NCBI GenBank assembly: GCA_900541505.1
Contig: UQKK01000060.1
Location: forward strand, 1 to 13,951
DNA: 13,951 nucleotides
Direction of reading: 5' to 3'
From: an uncultured Ruminococcus sp.
GTDB taxonomy: Bacteria > Bacillota > Clostridia > Lachnospirales > Lachnospiraceae
Shown here piece by piece: positions 5,328 to 11,906 of the stretch. A program made the position numbers and the translations under genes. Numbering within the stretch: the first letter of the stretch is position 1; the number at the start of each line of letters is the position of its first letter. The notes beneath the pieces are model-generated. The model was given only the letters and a program-made list of their open reading frames with translations. It made no database searches and was not told the DNA's origin.

Positions 5328-7281
5328 ACTTGCATTTCGGAATATTCGCAGGAGCCTTCGGGATTATATCATCTACTTTGTGACGCTTACGCTGACTGCG
5401 GCATTGATGTATTCTTTCTTGGCACTGGGACTTTCCCCGGACATTCTTGCTATGACAGAAAATATGTCAATGCTTACCACTGGCATTTTGATACTGTCGG
5501 CACTAATTGCCTTTATGTCCTCGTTTGTCATTGGATATGCTGTTCGCTTCATGTTGGGCCAACGCAAAAAGGAATTTGCTGCCTATGAGCTGATGGGCAT
5601 GGAAGTGAAAACCGTCCGCAATCTATTTTTGGTGGAAAATGGCATAATTGGCGGGGTAGCTTTTTTGCTGGGAGCTTTGATCGGAACCGGCTTATCCGGA
5701 TTGCTAAATCAGGTTATCCAGAATATTTTCGAGGTTCCGCACACTTATCGGGTTTTGTTTTCTTTCCGCGCATGGGGAATGACACTTTTCTTCTTCATTC
5801 TGATGTATGGATTTGGAATATTTCGCGCAGCAAAGGTTATCCGGCGGCAAAAAGTGATTGATCTGCTTTACGATAACCAAAAAAACGAGGAAATCGGTTT
5901 TCATTCTTTGCTTCGGAGTGTTCTAACTGGCTTACTCTCGATTGCTGTTATGGTTGCAGGTGTAATTCTGCTGGAAAAAGGACTTCACATCCAGACTAAT
6001 GAAGCATTGTTGTATTGTGGCGGAGCCTGTCTGCTAATTCTTGTGGCTGTTTATGAGCTACACCGAAAGATCCCGGTTTTGCTGTACCTGCTTGCCAAAC
6101 GAAACCCCCAGCGAAAATATCGAGAGGAAAATCTGTTTTTCTTGGGGCAGATTGGCAGGCGTATTCAATCTTCCGGGCGTACAATGGCTGTTGTGGCAAT
6201 CTTGTTGACGATTTCTCTTACAACGATGTTTATAGGACTGACAATGGGCGCAGGCTATAAGGCCAATATGGAGGCGTATTATCCCTATGACGCCGGTGTA
6301 GCCATTGACGCACCCTTGACCAAGGATAGCATGAATTCTGTCCTCTCCTTTGTGGAGGAACGCTGCAAGGTGGAGGACAGTGCAGCCTATTACTTATATA
6401 CAGTTCCCGGTAAAGCCATCGAAGCCTTGTCTTTGTCTGACTATAATCGCTTGCGAGAGATTTTAGGGCTTTCGTCTGTTTCCATAAGTAATAACGAATT
6501 TTTAGTTCACTGTGATACATGGAATTATGTGGATGACATCCAGCAGAGATTGGAACAGCAGTCTGAAATTACATTGAATGGTCAAACCTTGACCGCAGCG
6601 GAAACGCCGATCTTAACTGAGCCAATGGAGCAGTATCAAATGGCAGGAACAAATGGATATGTGCTTGTCCTGCCGGATAAAGTGGCTTCACAGCTATCCG
6701 GGGAGAAAATTCGCCTTGTGATGAAACTGGCGGATGGTGGATACCCGGAACTTAGAAGCGAACTAAGACAGTTTTTGAACAGTGGAGCATGGTTGCCAGA
6801 CATCCAACCCGGACAGGAACTACTGGAGAAAATGACAATGGGGATAACAGTAAAAGCGTGGGGTGTTGCCAATTCACTGACCGGATTTACAACTCTCTCC
6901 TTCTGCGGGCTGTATTTGAGTATTATTTTTATCATTCTTTCCTGCTCGGTTCTGGCTTTTGAACAGCTTTCTTCTATAGACAAAAACCGGAAAAATTATG
7001 CGGTGATTGATCGGCTGGGCGTATCAAGTCAGAAACAGGTTGCCCTGATACGCAAGGAACTTTCCACTGTGTTTTTTATCCCCTTGCTATTCCCCATCAT
7101 ACTTACCGTTTTCCTGATTGCAGGAACACAGCTCCTTTTCGGGAAATCGTTTTTGCAGGAAGGACTTGTGTTGTTCTATGGCATGGTGACAATTCTGTTA
7201 TTCTGTGCTATTTACCTAACCTATTTTGGAGCAACAATGTTCCTGTTCAAAAAGGTAATTCTTCGGCCCAAAATAAGATAG
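5317..7281 (+). CDS. BceB/VraE-like FtsX-domain ABC permease, ten helices
   Basis: This protein of about 654 residues has the BceB-type layout. One hydrophobic helix lies near 17-39, three more by about 170, then a pair near 200-245, and a seventh near 287-311. A polar extracytoplasmic domain of roughly 210 residues (about 312-525) follows, then three helices at about 530-553, 585-608 and 620-645. The large domain between helices 7 and 8 is the hallmark that separates BceB-like permeases from other FtsX proteins and is the likely antibiotic-binding part. The ATG at 5317 has GGAGGGGG 8 nt upstream; GTG at 5314 is in frame and also possible. Unlike classical Bce modules there is no two-component system beside it; a GntR regulator follows instead. 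Confidence 0.9.
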   Translation: MYAKLAFRNIRRSLRDYIIYFVTLTLTAALMYSFLALGLSPDILAMTENMSMLTTGILILSALIAFMSSFVIGYAVRFMLGQRKKEFAAYELMGMEVKTVRNLFLVENGIIGGVAFLLGALIGTGLSGLLNQVIQNIFEVPHTYRVLFSFRAWGMTLFFFILMYGFGIFRAAKVIRRQKVIDLLYDNQKNEEIGFHSLLRSVLTGLLSIAVMVAGVILLEKGLHIQTNEALLYCGGACLLILVAVYELHRKIPVLLYLLAKRNPQRKYREENLFFLGQIGRRIQSSGRTMAVVAILLTISLTTMFIGLTMGAGYKANMEAYYPYDAGVAIDAPLTKDSMNSVLSFVEERCKVEDSAAYYLYTVPGKAIEALSLSDYNRLREILGLSSVSISNNEFLVHCDTWNYVDDIQQRLEQQSEITLNGQTLTAAETPILTEPMEQYQMAGTNGYVLVLPDKVASQLSGEKIRLVMKLADGGYPELRSELRQFLNSGAWLPDIQPGQELLEKMTMGITVKAWGVANSLTGFTTLSFCGLYLSIIFIILSCSVLAFEQLSSIDKNRKNYAVIDRLGVSSQKQVALIRKELSTVFFIPLLFPIILTVFLIAGTQLLFGKSFLQEGLVLFYGMVTILLFCAIYLTYFGATMFLFKKVILRPKIR

Positions 7282-7306
7282 AGATTGTTGAAAGGAACGG
7301 TATTGT

Positions 7307-7621
7307 ATGAGCTGGGATATTGATGTTAGCGAAAAATTGTATCAACGCCTTGCAAATGAGATTTTCTTTCGTATTTTACACGGCAAATATAGAACAGGAG
7401 ATAAAATGCCTTCTTACACCGAGCTGGCAAAAGAAGCTGGAAGTAGCCCGGAAACTGTTAGGAAAGCATTTCGAGAACTACAACATTATGGCGTGATTGA
7501 AAAAATGCGGCGAGGTTATTTTGTAACTGCGGATGAAGCGGTTGTAATGGCTTATCGTCAACAATATCTTACAAGCATTGAGAAAAAGTATCTTACTGCA
7601 AAAGAAAAAGTTGAAATCTAA
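7307..7621 (+). CDS. Short GntR-family regulator
   Basis: This 104-residue protein has a single GntR winged helix at about 8-78: KLYQRLANEIFFRILHGKY, MPSYTELAKEAGSSPETVRKAF, ELQHYGVIEKMRRGYFV. Only about 25 charged residues follow. It is shorter than the 127-residue GntR at 2265 and clearly a separate gene, not a duplicate. AAAGGAA precedes the ATG, and it starts 25 bp after the permease stop, so it is probably cotranscribed with the BceAB-like genes. A role in controlling them is likely but inferred; I see no clear palindrome in the short gap before the ATPase gene at 4560. Confidence 0.85.
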   Translation: MSWDIDVSEKLYQRLANEIFFRILHGKYRTGDKMPSYTELAKEAGSSPETVRKAFRELQHYGVIEKMRRGYFVTADEAVVMAYRQQYLTSIEKKYLTAKEKVEI

Positions 7622-7628
7622 ATAGTAT

Positions 7629-7660
7629 TATGGTTCTAGTCATCTATCAACCATAGGAGG
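7629..7660 (+). promoter_or_regulatory. Leader hairpin and Shine-Dalgarno before winged-helix gene 2
   Basis: TATGGTT (7629-7635) and AACCATA (7649-7655) form a perfect 7-bp inverted repeat around 13 nt, directly abutting GGAGG (7656-7660). The ribosome-binding site lies 7 nt before the ATC start at 7668. A stem ending at the Shine-Dalgarno could affect initiation, or act as a weak end for the upstream transcript. Confidence 0.35.
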
Positions 7661-7667
7661 CGATAAC

Positions 7668-8099
7668 ATCAGACGAATTATTATCTTAGAGCTGCCGGAT
7701 CATGATTCCAAAGCATTTGATGAGATCCTTACCATCCTGCGTAGTTATCCAGAGATAGAAAAATATGAGCTGGCCGGGGAGCCGATATTATCCCTCCCTG
7801 GTCTGGAGATCTATCCAAGCAAGCGAAAAGTTTTCCGTGACCGTCAGGAAATCCAGCTCACCGCAAAGGAATACGAAATCCTTCTATTGCTTGCAGCCAA
7901 CAAGGGGCATGTACTTACATACAGCCAAATCTACGAGAAGGTGTGGGGAGATATTCCCTCTGGAAGTGAGAGCAATACTATCGGCTTTCACATCTGCAAC
8001 CTACGGGAGAAGCTATATCAGGCATCTCCAAATGCTCCCTTCACCATCCGATCCGTCCGGGAAGTCGGATATTGCTTTGAAATACAAGCAGAGAAATAA
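7668..8099 (+). CDS. Receiver-less OmpR/PhoB-type winged-helix regulator, copy 2
   Basis: This 143-residue paralogue of the protein at 1393 is about 72% identical by hand count (103 of 143). The N-terminal ~50 residues (RRIIILELPDHDSKAF onward) diverge most. The winged helix LTAKEYEILLLLAANKGHV, NTIGFHICNLREKL and IRSVREVGYCFE is nearly unchanged. The frame is open from a TAG at 7623, but contains no ATG, GTG or TTG before the ATC at 7668, which sits 7 nt after GGAGG. The first in-frame ATG is at 7887, in the middle of the DNA-binding domain, and would give a non-functional 70-residue fragment. Non-canonical initiation at ATC is therefore the simplest reading. It probably regulates neighbouring cargo or transfer genes; the target is unknown. 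Confidence 0.75.
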   Translation: MRRIIILELPDHDSKAFDEILTILRSYPEIEKYELAGEPILSLPGLEIYPSKRKVFRDRQEIQLTAKEYEILLLLAANKGHVLTYSQIYEKVWGDIPSGSESNTIGFHICNLREKLYQASPNAPFTIRSVREVGYCFEIQAEK

Positions 8100-8103
8100 G
8101 AGT

Positions 8104-8142
8104 CAGCAGTCTGATCCACTCAGGCTGCTGTTCTTCTTTTTC
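8104..8142 (+). terminator. Intrinsic terminator after winged-helix gene 2
   Basis: CAGCAGTCTGA (8104-8114) pairs with TCAGGCTGCTG (8120-8130), with one G-T wobble, followed by a T-rich tract. It is the counterpart of the hairpin at 1829 and begins 4 nt after the stop codon. Confidence 0.75.
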
Positions 8143-8199
8143 TGATGTAAATCCCTCTTACAGTGGGAAGTTCACCTTCTCCTGTCATCATGCCAGGTG

Positions 8200-8251
8200 C
8201 CACCTTTCACCAAAAGGGCGCAGTTGCCCCTTGGCGGAAGGTGGTATTTTT
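8200..8251 (+). terminator. Second hairpin between convergent winged-helix and HTH genes
   Basis: CCACCTTTC (8200-8208) pairs with GAAGGTGG near 8237-8244, with inner pairing, followed by TTTTT at 8247-8251. It ends just before the stop codon of the minus-strand HTH gene and would protect the transfer module from plus-strand transcription. Confidence 0.6.
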
Positions 8252-8257
8252 GTATGG

Positions 8258-8518
8258 TCACGGTTTCCGGATCTGAAAAAGCAGGCTGCTCTTGCCGCCC
8301 CTGGCACGGTACCTTTGCTCAGTGACGAGAAGCTCCGCCTTTTTTAAATCCTGGATTGCTCGTCTCACAGTAGACTCTGACAGTTTCAGTTCACGGGCAA
8401 TGGTCGGGATGGAGGGCCAGCATTCTCCATCCCGGTTGGCCCGGTCATAAAGATATAAATACACTGCCACTGCCCGGTGTGGCAGCTCCATGCGGTAGAG
8501 AAAATCAAGCCTGCCCAT
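8258..8518 (-). CDS. Helix-turn-helix regulator of the transfer module
   Basis: This 86-residue protein is built around a MarR/ArsR-like helix-turn-helix at about 35-62 (PSIPTIARELKLSESTVRRAIQDLKKAEL), followed by a basic wing (QRYRARGGKSSLLFQIRK). The N-terminal LPHRAVAVYLYLYDRAN resembles the dimer helix of replication-initiator or GntR-like winged helices. GGAGG lies 8 nt before its ATG. It overlaps the 3' end of the coupling-protein gene by 14 bp, so it is the last gene of the minus-strand transfer operon. A decayed copy sits at 1982-2130. It may control the transfer genes; that is inferred from position. Confidence 0.82.
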   Translation of the reverse strand: MGRLDFLYRMELPHRAVAVYLYLYDRANRDGECWPSIPTIARELKLSESTVRRAIQDLKKAELLVTEQRYRARGGKSSLLFQIRKP

Positions 8519-10454
8519 CTTCCTTTACCTCCGTAGATTTTGTCGGATGGAGCATCCGGCTCTCCCGTATGCTTTCATCCCCTTTACGCTCCGTTCTGGC
8601 GGCTCTTGGCGCAGTCCGCAGCCCTGTGCCGCCGCCTTTTCTTTTCTCCCTGGAGGATGGCTCATTTCGCTCTGTCATGGCCTGTGCCTGCCCTCCTACC
8701 GGTGGGATGGCCTCTGCCGGTGGTGCATCTTCCATCAGCCATTCCGGGTGGTACTTCTTCACGATCCCGTCCAGAATCTCCTGCTTCTCGGCATAGGCCA
8801 CCTTCCGGTTGCCCTTTTCCTCCACAGCATATTCTTCTTCAAACTGGATGCCCCATTTGAAGAACAGTTTCAGCTTGACCTTCATGGGATAGAAGCCGGT
8901 CTTCATCACAATAAACTGACCTTTTGGCATGCTCTTGAGTTCATCCGGTGTCATGAGCGCCCGTTCCATCATCTGTAGGGATTGGGACGGATCGTTCTTC
9001 CCCCGGCTGACCGATCCGGACATGACCGTCCGGCTCCCCAGAGCCTTGGATAGCACCTCCGCCGAGGAACTGTTGGGTGCAAAGCCGCCGAAGATGGTGA
9101 GCTGGGTATTGTCCACAATAATCTCCGCCCCTTCCTTGCCATAGTTCTTTTCAAGCTGAGCAAAGGATTGGATCACCGGCACGATCTGAAGGCGGCGAGA
9201 ACGAGAGGCTGAGAACATCATCTCGGCGCTCTCAATTTTCGGAAGGGTGCCGAATTCATCACAGTAAAACACACAGCGGTTTTTCAGTTTTCCGCCCATC
9301 TCGTCCGCCACGGCCAGGATCTCCCGGTAGAGCTGCTGGATGATCAAGGAGATCATGAAGAAAGTATTGGGATTTTCCTCCGGCATGATCAGGAAGATAG
9401 CGCACTTCTCCCGGCAGAACTTCTCCGCATCAATCTCCGTATCAAAGCATAGGAGTTGCTCCAGTTCGGAATCCAGAAAAGCATTCAATCTGGATAGAGC
9501 GGTACTCATAACGCTGGCCATGGATTGTTCAGCAGTATTCAGAGCGGCCCCGGCAAACCATTTGGCTTTGTGGTCATCCGGCAGAAGCTCCATGAGCTGC
9601 TGAAACTGATTTTTTCCTTTTTTCTGCGAGGGAGCCAGCAGCTCCTGGATGATCTTGAACACGGAGACGATGTGACGCTTCTCCGGTTCGCAGAACTCAG
9701 CGACCAATAGGATGGTCGCAGTCAGCAGACCTTCCGCCGCATCATAGAAATAGGCGTTCTGTCCAAAGCTGGCAGCATCCATTCCGGAGAGGATAATGGT
9801 CTTACTGATGATCTTGGCATACTTCTCACAGCGGGCTTTGTAGACCAGCTCCTTCGGGTTTTCCTTGTATAAATCCATATACTTGTTTACCAGATGAAGC
9901 AGATTGTTACCATTACTCCGGGTGGGATTTCTCAGATCAATTACCGATACCTGATACCCATAATGCTCTTTGGCGATGGTTCCATAATTTCGCATGACAT
10001 CGCCCTTGGTGTCGGTTGAGAGAAAGCTCATACCAGAGGCACAGGCGTATTCGATACAGGGATAGAGCCAATAGGCAGTTTTGCCGACACCGGCGGCACC
10101 GATCATCAGGGCATGGACATCGCCGGTATCGATGAGGGCTGTGGTTCCGCCCTTGGAGTTGGTACATCCCACCACAATTCCCTGATCTTTTGGTAGATGT
10201 TTGCCTTGCCGCCACAGCTCCGGCTCAAAGGGGATGTGCCGATAGGTTTTCCGGATCTCCGCTTTTGTGGCCCACCTCGCAGTACCATGCTGGCCATTGC
10301 CAACGGTCTTGCTCTTGATGTTGAGGGTGTACATGTGGGCAATCAACGAGACGCCGCCCAGGACACCAAGCATTACCACAGCTACAAGAATTAAAGTTGC
10401 GATATTATCCATAGGACAACACGCTTTCCAGGTTTCTTCATCACTCCTTTTCAT
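8505..10454 (-). CDS. VirD4/TraG-type type IV coupling protein
   Basis: This 649-residue membrane-anchored ATPase brings the relaxase-bound DNA strand to the type IV secretion channel. A single N-terminal helix spans about 18-42. Next come the conserved GQHGTARWATKAEIRKTY segment (54-71), Walker A GAAGVGKT (119-126) and Walker B VFYCDEFG (395-402) with the downstream TLPKI. The C-terminal ~70 residues are polar, charged and probably disordered. Length and domain order fit TraG/VirD4 proteins of Clostridial conjugative elements. The start is uncertain: the ATG at 10454 lacks a good Shine-Dalgarno, while the in-frame ATG at 10412 (MDNIATLILV) fits the family N-terminus better. It lies 8 bp after the TOPRIM gene and overlaps the HTH gene. 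Confidence 0.93.
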   Translation of the reverse strand: MKRSDEETWKACCPMDNIATLILVAVVMLGVLGGVSLIAHMYTLNIKSKTVGNGQHGTARWATKAEIRKTYRHIPFEPELWRQGKHLPKDQGIVVGCTNSKGGTTALIDTGDVHALMIGAAGVGKTAYWLYPCIEYACASGMSFLSTDTKGDVMRNYGTIAKEHYGYQVSVIDLRNPTRSNGNNLLHLVNKYMDLYKENPKELVYKARCEKYAKIISKTIILSGMDAASFGQNAYFYDAAEGLLTATILLVAEFCEPEKRHIVSVFKIIQELLAPSQKKGKNQFQQLMELLPDDHKAKWFAGAALNTAEQSMASVMSTALSRLNAFLDSELEQLLCFDTEIDAEKFCREKCAIFLIMPEENPNTFFMISLIIQQLYREILAVADEMGGKLKNRCVFYCDEFGTLPKIESAEMMFSASRSRRLQIVPVIQSFAQLEKNYGKEGAEIIVDNTQLTIFGGFAPNSSSAEVLSKALGSRTVMSGSVSRGKNDPSQSLQMMERALMTPDELKSMPKGQFIVMKTGFYPMKVKLKLFFKWGIQFEEEYAVEEKGNRKVAYAEKQEILDGIVKKYHPEWLMEDAPPAEAIPPVGGQAQAMTERNEPSSREKRKGGGTGLRTAPRAARTERKGDESIRESRMLHPTKSTEVKEDGQA

Positions 10455-10462
10455 TTAGATTT

Positions 10463-11893
10463 TTATTGCTGCATTGCCATTGATGAGGATTCGGTTTGGC
10501 ATGATGATTCCCTCCTTTGCATTTCCATTTTCTCACGCTCCACGTAAGTCTCCAGCCGCAGGCAGTCCACTGCCAGGGAGAGCGTATTCTTGATCTGTTC
10601 CATCTGTGCCGATTCCGGCAGAATCTCATTTTTCTGAAAAACCTGACCGATTGCCTCTAGGCGCTCCCCGATCTCAGCGATGCGGGCTTTGTAGCCGATC
10701 TTATCATGATGAGGCGCATAGAGACGGAGCAGGATCTTCTCATATTGCTGTACGGTGTAAGACTTCTCCAGTGAGGCAAATTGTTGCTGGCCCAATAAAA
10801 AAGCAATCCCCGCCATTTCAGAGGATTGCATGATGATATCCCTGGGTTGCTCCAGGGAGAGCTGCCTCAGTTTTTGGTATTGCTCCCGCAACGCATCCAA
10901 CGGATACTTGGGACATCGGTCACCGGCAAAGGCGATGGCCAGCTCCTGGCAGAGCGTTTTCATCCGTACCAGGCCCGGATGCTCGGTTCCTGGGATCGCC
11001 TCCAAGCCATGGGCGCTTTTGAGGCCCTCGTTCCAGTCCTTAAACCTGGGCTGTTCCGCCCTGACCGTATAGGTTCCAAGCCGCAGGATTTCTTCCTTCA
11101 GACGATAGTTTCCCTCAATGCCTGCGCTGTCATGGTCGAGGCAGGTGACCACGGTATCGATCTGCGGATTCATTTTCAGGATATGGGTGGCTCCATAAGT
11201 GGCTGTGGAACAGAGAGCCACATAGCTGTGTTCCTGCCAGTTCTCCTTATGCAGAGAAATATAGGACAGCATATCAATCGGGGCCTCAAACACATACAGC
11301 CGGTTGCTTTTCCCGATGTAGTGAAAGCTGTAATCGGGATTGCTGCTGTCCACGTTGCCCTTGAATCCGCTGTCCGAGTAGGTGCCTCGTTTATGGGCAT
11401 GGCGGGCAATCCCATTTTCGTCCACACCCACAAAGACCGCATTGTGATACTCCGCATCTTCATAGAGCAGGCCAGCCCGGACAAAGGCATTCACAACCTC
11501 CCGATCCAGAAATCGAGCTTTCAGAAGATACGCATAAACCCTCCGCATATCCTCATTCTTTTCTGGAAGGGCAAAGGGCTTTTTCTCCTTGGCTGGTGCG
11601 TCCTTTTGTGGGAGGACAACAACGCCTTGCTGCTCCAAGAGAAACTTCACGGCCTCCGGGAAGTCCAAGCCATAAAACTCTCTGGCAAAGGCAATGGCAT
11701 CGCCGCCTTCCGGATTATATTGATTGAACCAGAGATTCCCCCGGATCGTGATTTTTTCTCCACCATGGTTCCATTTGTATTCCGATCCGGATCGTTCCAC
11801 CTTCTCACCTTGTCCAAGAAGGAAAGACCGCAGATCTGTGCGGCGGGCCTGATCTTTTTGTTCTTCTGTAACATGGATATAAGTCGTAGCCAT
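10463..11893 (-). CDS. DUF3991/TOPRIM-domain protein (primase-like) of the transfer module
   Basis: This 476-residue protein probably acts on the transferred DNA. Residues about 15-90 resemble the start of a DnaG/CHC2-like region (WFNQYNPEGGDAIAFAREFYG) but lack the zinc-binding cysteines. A DUF3991-like segment follows at about 115-185, then a TOPRIM core with the catalytic-type glutamate in FEAPIDMLS (Glu203) and the metal-binding pair in TCLDHDSAG (Asp253, Asp255). The C-terminal ~150 residues are helical and charged. AGGAGG lies 5 nt before the ATG at 11893. It starts 13 bp after the SEL1/relaxase-like gene and ends 8 bp before the coupling-protein gene, so all are one operon. Priming activity has not been shown for this family as far as I know. 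Confidence 0.88.
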   Translation of the reverse strand: MATTYIHVTEEQKDQARRTDLRSFLLGQGEKVERSGSEYKWNHGGEKITIRGNLWFNQYNPEGGDAIAFAREFYGLDFPEAVKFLLEQQGVVVLPQKDAPAKEKKPFALPEKNEDMRRVYAYLLKARFLDREVVNAFVRAGLLYEDAEYHNAVFVGVDENGIARHAHKRGTYSDSGFKGNVDSSNPDYSFHYIGKSNRLYVFEAPIDMLSYISLHKENWQEHSYVALCSTATYGATHILKMNPQIDTVVTCLDHDSAGIEGNYRLKEEILRLGTYTVRAEQPRFKDWNEGLKSAHGLEAIPGTEHPGLVRMKTLCQELAIAFAGDRCPKYPLDALREQYQKLRQLSLEQPRDIIMQSSEMAGIAFLLGQQQFASLEKSYTVQQYEKILLRLYAPHHDKIGYKARIAEIGERLEAIGQVFQKNEILPESAQMEQIKNTLSLAVDCLRLETYVEREKMEMQRRESSCQTESSSMAMQQ

Positions 11894-11906
11894 GAAGCCT
11901 CCTTTC

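Larger units (their letters stand above)
7656..8405 (+). repeat. Direct repeat copy 2
   Basis: This is the second copy of the segment at 1381-2130, in the same orientation. It carries the second winged-helix gene, both hairpins and most of the intact HTH gene. The HTH gene reads on into the transfer module, so this copy is probably the original backbone border and copy 1 the added one; that order is inference. Confidence 0.85.

Noticed and set aside
7765..8145. Open frame overlapping winged-helix gene 2 in another frame
   Set aside because: The overlapping frame at 7668-8099 encodes a conserved winged helix with a close paralogue. This frame is its shadow and runs through the terminator.
10391..10441. 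16-codon minus-strand frame near the coupling-protein start
   Set aside because: GGAG is only 2 nt from its ATG, which is too close for normal initiation, and nothing else supports it. It is kept only as a note on start ambiguity.
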